Source: Schleiferilactobacillus perolens DSM 12744
GTDB lineage: Bacteria > Bacillota > Bacilli > Lactobacillales > Lactobacillaceae
DNA: 64,000 nt
Assembly: GCF_001435585.1 (NCBI RefSeq)
Contig: NZ_AZEC01000002.1
Span: 90,879-154,878, forward strand
Direction of reading: 5' to 3'
A model generated the notes under the pieces. That model was given only the letters and a program-made list of their open reading frames with translations. It had not been told where the DNA came from and ran no database searches. The position numbers were made by a program, and so were the translations under genes. Positions 57,021-64,000 of the stretch are shown one piece after another; within the stretch, counting starts at the first letter, position 1; every line of letters starts with the position of its first letter.

Positions 57021-58262
57021 TTAGGATGCTTTCTTCAATTCGAGTTCTGGCTTCTCGTCGCCACGGACGGCGGCAGCATTTACAACGACCCGATTCACAT
57101 TGGGTTCACTCGGCACCTCGAACATGGTGTCCATCATGACTTCTTCCATAATGGCACGTAATCCTCGGGCACCCGTATTACGTTCAATGGCTTCGTGCGC
57201 AATAGCTTGCAATGCGTCTGGCGTGAACTCCAAATCAACATTATCCAGCGATAACAGCTTCTTATACTGCTTGACAAGCGCATTCTTCGGTTCCTGTAAA
57301 ATCCGTACCAAATCATGCTCAGTAAGCGTCTCCAGTGCCGCAATAATGGGCACCCGGCCGATGAATTCGGGAATAATCCCAAATTTCATTAAGTCTTCTG
57401 GGATGATTTGCTGCATCAAACTCTTAGACGTATCAATATGCTTCTCCGAATCCGTGCCGAAACCAATCGTCTTTTCACCAAGACGATTACGCACAATCGT
57501 CTCAATACCGTCAAAGGCCCCACCCACAATAAACAGAATATTAGTGGTGTCGATTTGAATAAACTCTTGTTGCGGGTGTTTACGACCACCCTGGGGCGGA
57601 ACATTGGCAGTAGTGCCTTCCAGGATCTTCAACAATGCCTGTTGAACACCTTCACCAGAAACATCCCGGGTAATGGAGACGTTCTCGCTCTTCTTGGCGA
57701 TCTTATCGATTTCATCGATATAGACGATCCCCTTTTGGGCGCGCTCCACGTTATAATCCGCGTTTTGCAACAACTTCAAAAGAATGTTTTCAACATCCTC
57801 CCCGACATAACCTGCTTCGGTCAATGTCGTCGCATCCGCAATGGCAAACGGCACATCCAGCAGTTTAGCCAAAGTTTGGGCTAAGAATGTCTTCCCTGAA
57901 CCCGTCGGGCCGATCAACGCAATGTTTGACTTCTGCAGTTCTGGACCATCACTGTGGGGATCAGACATTTCGTTGACCCGCTTGTAATGGTTGTAAACCG
58001 CTACTGCCAATGCCCTTTTGGCATCATCTTGACCGATGACGTACTCGTTGAGCGTCTTCAAGATGTCAATGGGTTTGGGCACTTTTAACAAATCATCATA
58101 GGAGTCTTCCTTGAATTCCTCGTCAATGATTTCTTTGCAAAGATCGATACATTCGTTACAGATATATACACCCGGGCCAGCCACAATTTTTTTGACTTGG
58201 TCCTGTGTCTTACCACAAAAAGAACACTTGATGGGACCAGTCGTGTCAATATTATCGAACAT
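57021..58262 (-). CDS. clpX: ATP-dependent Clp protease ATP-binding subunit ClpX
   Basis: Unfolds substrates for ClpP. The 413 residues have the N-terminal C4 zinc finger (C13, C16, C35, C38), the AAA+ Walker A GPTGSGKT at 118-125, Walker B VYIDEIDK, and the ClpP-docking loop region near IGFGTD (with the G-F triad). AAGGG precedes the ATG. It lies between tig and engB. Confidence 0.98.
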   Translation of the reverse strand: MFDNIDTTGPIKCSFCGKTQDQVKKIVAGPGVYICNECIDLCKEIIDEEFKEDSYDDLLKVPKPIDILKTLNEYVIGQDDAKRALAVAVYNHYKRVNEMSDPHSDGPELQKSNIALIGPTGSGKTFLAQTLAKLLDVPFAIADATTLTEAGYVGEDVENILLKLLQNADYNVERAQKGIVYIDEIDKIAKKSENVSITRDVSGEGVQQALLKILEGTTANVPPQGGRKHPQQEFIQIDTTNILFIVGGAFDGIETIVRNRLGEKTIGFGTDSEKHIDTSKSLMQQIIPEDLMKFGIIPEFIGRVPIIAALETLTEHDLVRILQEPKNALVKQYKKLLSLDNVDLEFTPDALQAIAHEAIERNTGARGLRAIMEEVMMDTMFEVPSEPNVNRVVVNAAAVRGDEKPELELKKAS

Positions 58263-58315
58263 TAAACCAACCCTTCTTTAAATCCAATCGATTCACAGGC
58301 TACTTATCATCACAA

Positions 58316-58345
58316 AGAATAACACAGAGAACGCATGGGCGTAAA
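58316..58345 (-). promoter_or_regulatory. Candidate promoter of clpX
   Basis: Minus strand TTTACG (58340-58345) and TATTCT (58316-58321), 18 bases apart, about 55 bp before clpX and after the tig terminator. Confidence 0.45.
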
Positions 58346-58385
58346 GAAAATTGCCCAGTGGGAAAACAAGGTTATGCTGTGAATG

Positions 58386-58432
58386 AAACACGCAACTATC
58401 GACCATGGTTTACCAATGGCGACAGTTGCGTG
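58386..58432 (-). terminator. Intrinsic terminator after tig
   Basis: ACGCAACTATCGACCAT (58390-58406) pairs with a near-complementary arm ending at 58432, a 16-bp stem with two mismatches, followed by GTTTC on the minus strand. Confidence 0.7.
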
Positions 58433-58468
58433 CGTACTGCGAACAAAATTAATGTCGGCTAACTTAAA

Positions 58469-59752
58469 TTATGCTTCCTTAGCAGAAGAAACAATCAAGT
58501 CGATGGCCTTCTTGATGCCAATATCGTGTTGCAACATGTCATCCGTCAATGTCTTGCGGACATCTTTTTCAGCCATGCCATATTCAGCAGCTAAGCTCTT
58601 GATCTCGTCATTGATATCCTCTTTGGATGCTTCAATGTGTTCCGCTTTAACGATGGCTTCCAACACTAAGTCGGTCTTCACCCGTTGACTAGCATCTTGT
58701 TCGAACTGCTTGTGCAGGTCTTCTTCGCTAGTCCCAGTCAATTGATAATACATTTGAGGATTGATACCTTGCCGTTGTAAATTGCCCAGGTATTGATCCA
58801 TTTGGTTGTGCACTTCGTTGTCGATCATTACTTCAGGCAAATCCTTGATCTCAGCATGCGCCACAGCCTGATTCACTGCAGATTCTTGAATAGCGTCATC
58901 CGCTTTTTGATCTTTTTCCTGCTGCAGCTTTTCCTTTTGCTTGGCTTTTAATTCGTCTAAAGTATCGACATCTTCGTCAACATCCTTGGCAAATTCATCG
59001 TCCAAAGCCGGCAACTGTTTTTCCTTAATTTCGTGAATCTTCACTTGGAAGACTGCATCCTTACCGGCTAAATCTTTAGCTTGGTAATCTTTCGGGAATT
59101 GAACGTTGACTGCCACTTCTTCACCAGATTTGTGACCAATCAATTGGTCTTCAAAGCCAGGGATGAATGAACCAGAGCCAATCTCCAAGGAATAATTGTC
59201 AGCTTTGCCGCCATCAAACGGCGTACCATCAATACTGCCTTCATAATCAATGACAGCAGTATCACCCTTTTCAATCGCACCGTCTTCCTTCAGAACAAGT
59301 TCAGCTTGCTCTTCTTGCAGAGAATGCAGCTTGTCTTCTAAATCCTTATCGCTGACTGTCCGGTCCTGCTTGGGTACGGTTAAGCCCTTATAATCACCCA
59401 AGGTGACTTCTGGCTTGACAGTGACTTTAGCAGAAACGACCCAAGGTTCATTGGGATCCATCTTCTCAACATTGAACTTAGGTTGATCAACAGGAGCAAT
59501 GGCGGCTTCTTTGACCGCTGCGTCGTAAGCATCGGGCAGCACAATATTTAAGGCATCTTCGTACAATGCGCCTTCGCCAAACATCCGGTTGAATACTTGC
59601 CGAGATACATGGCCCTTACGGAAGCCAGGTACATTGATGTTCTTCTTGACCTTAGTAAAGGCTTGATCCATACCCTTTTGGATCGTGTTTAGATCGATAT
59701 CAAAAGTCAAAGTACCATCATTCGTACCTTGCTTTTCCCATTTTGCAGACAT
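58469..59752 (-). CDS. tig: Trigger factor (peptidyl-prolyl isomerase)
   Basis: Ribosome-bound chaperone. The 427 residues contain the ribosome-binding tail with [13 protein letters not shown] (the GFRxG signature, about 44-48), the FKBP-type PPIase domain at about 160-245 and the helical arm domain with an acidic linker. GGAGG precedes the ATG. Its promoter lies just beyond the tuf terminator. Confidence 0.97.
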   Translation of the reverse strand: MSAKWEKQGTNDGTLTFDIDLNTIQKGMDQAFTKVKKNINVPGFRKGHVSRQVFNRMFGEGALYEDALNIVLPDAYDAAVKEAAIAPVDQPKFNVEKMDPNEPWVVSAKVTVKPEVTLGDYKGLTVPKQDRTVSDKDLEDKLHSLQEEQAELVLKEDGAIEKGDTAVIDYEGSIDGTPFDGGKADNYSLEIGSGSFIPGFEDQLIGHKSGEEVAVNVQFPKDYQAKDLAGKDAVFQVKIHEIKEKQLPALDDEFAKDVDEDVDTLDELKAKQKEKLQQEKDQKADDAIQESAVNQAVAHAEIKDLPEVMIDNEVHNQMDQYLGNLQRQGINPQMYYQLTGTSEEDLHKQFEQDASQRVKTDLVLEAIVKAEHIEASKEDINDEIKSLAAEYGMAEKDVRKTLTDDMLQHDIGIKKAIDLIVSSAKEA

Positions 59753-59818
59753 TTAAATACCTCCGGTTACATTTCACATTTTTACTGGCACACCAAAGCG
59801 TGCATCGCATACCTAACA

Positions 59819-59847
59819 ATGATATACGAAACAACCGCAGGTGTAAA
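59819..59847 (-). promoter_or_regulatory. Candidate promoter of tig
   Basis: Minus strand TTTACA (59842-59847) and TATCAT (59819-59824), 17 bases apart, about 65 bp before the tig start. Confidence 0.55.
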
Positions 59848-59854
59848 CAGATTA

Positions 59855-59890
59855 GAAATAAAAAGCCCCGTATCCATAGGGATACGGGGC
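59855..59890 (-). terminator. Intrinsic terminator after tuf
   Basis: GCCCCGTATCC (59865-59875) and its complement ending at 59890 form a perfect 11-bp GC-rich stem, followed on the minus strand by TTTTTATTTC. Confidence 0.95.
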
Positions 59891-59917
59891 AATAACTATC
59901 TTAGACTAGGTCTAAAA

Positions 59918-61108
59918 TTAGTCCAGAATGTCGGTTACCTGACCGGCACCAACAGTCCGACCGCCTTCACGGACGGTGAACTTCGTACCCTTTTCGATAG
60001 CGACCGGAGCAATCAGGTCCACTTCGAAGGTTACGTTATCGCCAGGCATAACCATTTCAACGCCTTCAGGCAATTCAATTACACCAGTCACATCGGTGGT
60101 ATGGAAGTAGAATTGCGGCCGATAGTTGGAGAAGAACGGCGTATGACGGCCACCTTCTTCTTTCGACAGGATATAAACTTCACCCTTGAACTTGTTATGA
60201 GTTTGGATAGAACCTGGCTTAGCCAAAACTTGACCACGTTCTACTTGGTCCCGACCAACACCACGGAGCAAGACACCAACGTTATCGCCGGCTTCACCAA
60301 GATCCAGGGTCTTACGGAACATTTCCAAACCAGTGACAACGGATTTGATGACTTCTGGCTTCAAACCAACGATTTCAACTTCTTCGCCGACTTTGATTGT
60401 ACCACGATCGATACGACCAGAAGCAACAGTACCACGACCAGTGATTGTGAAGACATCTTCGACAGGCATCAAGAACGGCTTATCAACGTCACGTTCCGGT
60501 GTCGGAATGTATTCATCGATAACGTCCATTAATTCCCAGATAACCTTCTCTTGTTCGGGGTCGCCTTCCAGTGCCTTCAATGCAGAACCGCGCAATACTG
60601 GAATATCATCACCAGGGAAGTCGTATTCAGACAACAGTTCACGAACTTCCATCTCAACCAAGTCGATTAATTCTTCATCGTCAACCAAGTCAACCTTGTT
60701 TAGGAAGACAACGATGTAGTTAACACCAACCTGACGAGCCAGCAAGATGTGTTCACGTGTCTGCGGCATCGGGCCATCAGTAGCGGCAACGACCAAGATC
60801 GCACCATCCATCTGAGCAGCACCGGTGATCATGTTCTTAACGTAATCGGCATGCCCAGGGGCATCGATATGCGCATAGTGACGCTTTTCAGTTTCGTATT
60901 CAACGTGGGCAGTGTTGATGGTAATGCCCCGTTCTTTTTCTTCCGGAGCTTTATCGATTTCAGCGTAATCTTCAGCTTTTGCCAAGCCTTTGGATGCCAA
61001 TACCTTTGTGATAGCAGCGGTTAAAGTTGTTTTCCCATGGTCAACGTGGCCAATTGTACCAATGTTAACATGGGGTTTAGTTCTTTCATAATGTTCTTTT
61101 TCAGCCAT
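59918..61108 (-). CDS. tuf: Elongation factor Tu
   Basis: GTPase that brings aminoacyl-tRNA to the ribosome. The 396 residues include GHVDHGKTT (P-loop, about 19-27), [14 protein letters not shown] and domains II-III to [10 protein letters not shown] start at [15 protein letters not shown] (61108), where AGGAGG is nine bases upstream; the in-frame extension of 13 residues lies in the leader. It has a consensus promoter and a structured leader, and is monocistronic. Confidence 0.99.
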   Translation of the reverse strand: MAEKEHYERTKPHVNIGTIGHVDHGKTTLTAAITKVLASKGLAKAEDYAEIDKAPEEKERGITINTAHVEYETEKRHYAHIDAPGHADYVKNMITGAAQMDGAILVVAATDGPMPQTREHILLARQVGVNYIVVFLNKVDLVDDEELIDLVEMEVRELLSEYDFPGDDIPVLRGSALKALEGDPEQEKVIWELMDVIDEYIPTPERDVDKPFLMPVEDVFTITGRGTVASGRIDRGTIKVGEEVEIVGLKPEVIKSVVTGLEMFRKTLDLGEAGDNVGVLLRGVGRDQVERGQVLAKPGSIQTHNKFKGEVYILSKEEGGRHTPFFSNYRPQFYFHTTDVTGVIELPEGVEMVMPGDNVTFEVDLIAPVAIEKGTKFTVREGGRTVGAGQVTDILD

Positions 61109-61135
61109 GAAAAGAAACCTCCTATGTTTTTCGAG

Positions 61136-61199
61136 GACTGTGCACAATGACGCACAGTCTTTAGATAAAATTGTACTACTTTTGTTGGGAAAACAAAAG
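61136..61199 (-). promoter_or_regulatory. Two hairpins in the tuf leader
   Basis: GACTGTGC/GCACAGTC (61136-61143 with 61152-61159) and CTTTTGTT/AACAAAAG (61179-61186 with 61192-61199) are perfect 8-bp stems between promoter and ribosome binding site. The second shares CTTTTGT/ACAAAAG with the hup leader repeat. Confidence 0.55.
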
Positions 61200-61230
61200 G
61201 TTTATTTCCCTTCAAAAATATCCTCTTAGC

Positions 61231-61259
61231 ATTATACGGTGTTTAAAAATGTTTGTAAA
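61231..61259 (-). promoter_or_regulatory. Strong promoter of tuf
   Basis: Minus strand TTTACA (61254-61259) and consensus TATAAT (61231-61236) with a 17-base spacer. A weaker second site, TTGACA (61312-61317) and TAGGAT (61288-61293) with an 18-base spacer, lies upstream. Confidence 0.85.
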
Positions 61260-61339
61260 CACCATCAGCCGGGTTTTTCATTACTAAATCCTAAGCCGGA
61301 CCACGCCGTGTTGTCAAGACATGCATCAAATCACGCCAT

Positions 61340-62296
61340 TCACAAAGGCTGGTCATTCAATGCTGCTAATTCATGATCAAGCCGATCCTGCCAACGCTTC
61401 ACCACGGATGCTTCAGTGATGACTTTTTCATTACCGCTCAGCCGTCGAACCACATAATTTGCCCACTCATCCGGGTCAGTCACGACGCTGGTCACCCGCG
61501 GAAACAGTAACAGCAAATATAAATGCAGTTCCTGATCAACCATGGTGGCCAATTCAGGTTCGTTGTTTTCGTATTCGTCGACAAACTTTGTCCACGCGGC
61601 TTGTACCGAATTATCAAAGGGGTTGTCAACTTGGGCCGGCACAAAGGTGATATCCTCGTCGAACCACCGTAATCCTCTAGTTTCTTCGTCGCCGAGTGTG
61701 ACAAAATGCAATGCCACCGTGTTCCGCAGTGCCTGGGGCAAATATTGTTCCGTTAATAACCGCGGAGCAATCTCATTGAACGTGGCTAATGGCAGGTTAT
61801 CCATGTCACTGACCAGCTTGGTCTGCATGAGAACGGACTCCCCGGCAATACCTAAATACTGTTTTGTTTGGGTAGCAATGGCCTCTTTTTCTGCATCCAG
61901 ATATTGCTTTTCCCGCCCTATCAAAAAATCGCCGGCTTCACTGAACCGCGTTTTTTCCTCAGGTGTGTGGACAAGTGAGCTGAGACTGCGTAACCACTCG
62001 TGAGCACCTAAAAAGCGATGACTTTCCGTCAAAACCTGCGCAAACAAGATGCCATCGGTCAACGTCCGGGCATAACCGGTAATAAATTCCTCCGCCACAC
62101 TCTGAGCTTCCTGGAAATGACCGGCATGCAGCAACGCCTCCGTCAGCATGCGACTGACAGCAAAAGTGTGCTCGTGCGTATAGGCCGCTTCGAAGTGTTC
62201 TGCAGCTTGCTCAAACTCGCCAGCGTGCATGGCAGCACGCCCCAGATCTAAATGATGTTCGTCGTTGTGGGGAAATGCCACAATTTTGTTATTCAT
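61340..62296 (-). CDS. TPR-like protein of unknown function
   Basis: 318 residues with TPR-like helical pairs in the first 130 residues (LDLGRAAMHAGEFEQAAEHFEAAY; SRMLTEALLHAGHFQEAQSV), then a helical domain I cannot place. No signal or membrane segment. The ATG shares one base with the rnjB stop (TAATG), and AAGGAG lies five bases before it, so the two proteins are translationally coupled and may act in the same process. Confidence 0.82.
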   Translation of the reverse strand: MNNKIVAFPHNDEHHLDLGRAAMHAGEFEQAAEHFEAAYTHEHTFAVSRMLTEALLHAGHFQEAQSVAEEFITGYARTLTDGILFAQVLTESHRFLGAHEWLRSLSSLVHTPEEKTRFSEAGDFLIGREKQYLDAEKEAIATQTKQYLGIAGESVLMQTKLVSDMDNLPLATFNEIAPRLLTEQYLPQALRNTVALHFVTLGDEETRGLRWFDEDITFVPAQVDNPFDNSVQAAWTKFVDEYENNEPELATMVDQELHLYLLLLFPRVTSVVTDPDEWANYVVRRLSGNEKVITEASVVKRWQDRLDHELAALNDQPL

Positions 62297-64000
62297 TACT
62301 TCTCCTTGTCGACTGAATTTGCCGGGGTGGCCGGCTTCTTTTCTGGTGCACGTAAACGGCGGCGCGGTTTGACCTCCATGATTACCGGTAAAATAACGGG
62401 ATGTCGTTTGGTTTGTTCAAATAAGAAATGGGAAAGTTTCTCCCGCATATTCTGTTTCAAATTAGACCAATCCATCTCTTTATTGTCCAGATCATGTTGC
62501 ACCGTTTCTTTGACAATGGTGGCACTTTCAGCCATCAAATCACGGTTCGCCTTCATATAGACAAAACCACGGGCCGTGACTTTAGGCGCGGATACCACGA
62601 TCTTTTTGCGGCGATCAATCGAAACCACTGCAATAAATATACCATCATCAGCCAGCATCTTGCGATCCCGTAAAACAATATTACCGATGTCGCCGACGCC
62701 CAAACCATCAATCATGGTATTGCCGGCAGTAACTCCTTGGGCCAGGTGCATTCCACTCTTGTCGTAGGAAAGGACATCCCCAATTTTTGTCAAGAAAATA
62801 TGATCTGCTGGAATACCCGTTTGCTTAGCAATTTCTGCATGAGCGTTCATGGACCGATATTCGCCCTGAATGGGAATCAAGTATTTGGGGTGCACTAAAT
62901 TGAGCAGCAGTTGTAAATCATTGCGGTATGCGTGCCCCGAAGCATGCAAATCGTCAGAAATTGCCTTCACTTCACCACCGGCCCGATAGATCATATCTTT
63001 CGTTTTGGCGACTGTGGTTTCCATGGCATAGGATGGTGTTGTTGAAATAAATACCAGGTCCCCCTGATGAATGTGCACCGTCCGGTGTCGATTGGTTGCC
63101 ATCTTTTGCAACGATTTGAGGGGCTCGCCAGACCGCCCTGTTTCCAAAATCACCAATTGATGATCGTCATATTTTTTGATGTCTTTGACTGGTACCAAAA
63201 TATTTGGATTCGGTAACCGTAACAACTTCAAATGCAAAGCTGTTCGGACAATCTTAGCCAAATCGCGGCCAGTCAAAATGACCTTGCGCCCAGTTTTGCC
63301 AGCGGCGTCTAAGACTTGCTGAATACGCATGATGTTGGACGCCACTGATGCAACAATGATCCGCCCGGAATGGTATTCAAAAGTCTCCAACACATATTTG
63401 CCAATGTCCGATTCACTGGTGTTGGGGTACGGTGATTCAGCGTTGGCAGAGTCAGCCAATAACGCTAATACCGGTTCCGTACCAATTTGGGCAAGGCGGG
63501 CAAAATCAGTCTGAAACAACGGCGATGCGGCCTGATCAAATTTGAAGTCACCCGTGTACACGATTTGACCAACCGGTGTTTTAATGACTACGCCGAGTGA
63601 TTCGGGAATCGAATGAGTTGTTTTAAAGAAGCTCACTGTGGCGGCGTCAAAATCAATCGCCGTATTTTCATCAATGACATGAAAATTATTGAACTTCCGT
63701 GATGCCTTAACCGACTTCACTGTGATTTTGGCCAATTCCACAGTCAATTTTGAACCAAAGACCGGAATGTCGTGGTTCCCAATCAAATACGGCAATGCAC
63801 CAATGGCATCCGCATGACCGTGGGTTAAGAAAATCCCGGCCACCCGATCAATATTCTCCTCAATATACGAAAAATCTGGAATGACGACATCTACGCCGAG
63901 CATTTCATTTTCGGGATATTTGATGCCACAATCTAAAATAAAAATATCTGAATTAACTTCCACAGCATAAATGTTTTTTCCGTTCTCGCGGACACCACCG
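62296..64000 (-). CDS. rnjB: Ribonuclease J, J2-like (N-terminus beyond the window edge)
   Basis: Bacterial beta-CASP metallo-beta-lactamase RNase, acting in mRNA decay and rRNA maturation. 567 residues are visible; the reading frame continues past the right edge (GGVRENGKNIYAVEV precedes the listed part), with perhaps 15 residues missing. The usual metal motif HxHxDH reads HGHADA here, the degenerate form of RNase J2 paralogues. The beta-CASP and C-terminal domains follow, with a basic Pro/Arg-rich tail. It is coupled to the TPR gene. Confidence 0.93.
   Translation of the reverse strand, partial: GGVRENGKNIYAVEVNSDIFILDCGIKYPENEMLGVDVVIPDFSYIEENIDRVAGIFLTHGHADAIGALPYLIGNHDIPVFGSKLTVELAKITVKSVKASRKFNNFHVIDENTAIDFDAATVSFFKTTHSIPESLGVVIKTPVGQIVYTGDFKFDQAASPLFQTDFARLAQIGTEPVLALLADSANAESPYPNTSESDIGKYVLETFEYHSGRIIVASVASNIMRIQQVLDAAGKTGRKVILTGRDLAKIVRTALHLKLLRLPNPNILVPVKDIKKYDDHQLVILETGRSGEPLKSLQKMATNRHRTVHIHQGDLVFISTTPSYAMETTVAKTKDMIYRAGGEVKAISDDLHASGHAYRNDLQLLLNLVHPKYLIPIQGEYRSMNAHAEIAKQTGIPADHIFLTKIGDVLSYDKSGMHLAQGVTAGNTMIDGLGVGDIGNIVLRDRKMLADDGIFIAVVSIDRRKKIVVSAPKVTARGFVYMKANRDLMAESATIVKETVQHDLDNKEMDWSNLKQNMREKLSHFLFEQTKRHPVILPVIMEVKPRRRLRAPEKKPATPANSVDKEK

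Noticed and set aside
60333-60719. Plus-strand ORF of 128 residues opposite tuf
   Set aside because: Composition reflects the complement of a highly expressed gene; no ribosome site or promoter.

Overview
The window reads as a continuous piece of low-to-moderate GC Firmicutes chromosome, from a member of the Lactobacillaceae or a close lactic acid bacterium. This rests on gene content and order (dprA-topA-trmFO, cmk-rpsA-der-hup, scpAB-ribT-xerD, pfkA-pyk, rnjB-tuf-tig-clpX-engB), strong Shine-Dalgarno sites, C-less ribosomal protein L32, a single-subunit-set ECF riboflavin S component and an RNase J of the J2 type. I cannot assign a genus. 58 protein genes are supported. All but five (yitT, a ferredoxin, a DUF2929 protein, a GntR regulator and a 50-residue ORF) lie on the minus strand, so transcription runs mostly right to left. 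I see no rRNA, tRNA, IS element, prophage, CRISPR array or defence island.

Layout, left to right. 1-266: non-coding, three successive inverted repeats. 267-10754: trmFO and topA, then a packed minus-strand run (dprA, rnhB, rbgA, an S41 protease, yozE, ypmS, an SGNH hydrolase) and degV. 10830-15465: folA-thyA, an ABC-F ATPase and cca. 15630-18291: yitT, a TPR protein and the HU gene. 18514-25795: der, rpsA, cmk, a LysM surface protein, recQ, ypbB and the divergent ferredoxin gene. 25864-26680: ribU behind an FMN riboswitch. 26687-31514: rluB, scpB, scpA, ribT, xerD, cvfB and a DUF441 membrane protein, apparently one operon. 31667-37938: pyk, pfkA and dnaE. 38063-42288: a DUF2929 protein, an orphan GntR regulator, and a three-gene unit (DUF1836 protein, 5'-nucleotidase-like phosphoesterase, lipoprotein). 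42482-51028: rpmF, clpB, a LapA-like protein, an SDR, rnz, an OatA-like acyltransferase and obg. 51311-56330: a solitary NrdI-like flavoprotein, uvrC, an amino-acid ABC importer whose binding protein and permease are fused, and a 50-residue ORF. 56399-64000: engB, clpX, tig, tuf, a TPR protein and rnjB, which runs off the right edge.

The genes are mainly housekeeping: chromosome maintenance (topA, hup, scpAB, xerD, dnaE, recQ, uvrC, dprA), ribosome assembly GTPases (rbgA, der, obg, engB), translation and tRNA maturation (rpsA, rpmF, tuf, trmFO, cca, rnz, rluB), protein quality control (tig, clpX, clpB, S41 protease), folate and nucleotide metabolism (folA, thyA, cmk, 5'-nucleotidase) and lower glycolysis (pfkA-pyk).

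I did not find a clear undescribed multi-gene system. The most unusual material is non-coding: a near-perfect long palindrome at 42-121 and a similar one at 19861-19917, a 120-bp inverted-repeat-bounded element at 9741-9860, a perfect palindrome against the dprA ribosome binding site, repeats flanking the gntR promoter, and structured leaders before rpmF, obg, hup and tuf. Start codons were chosen from Shine-Dalgarno position; five genes (topA, dprA, clpB, lapA-like, DUF1836) appear to start with TTG.
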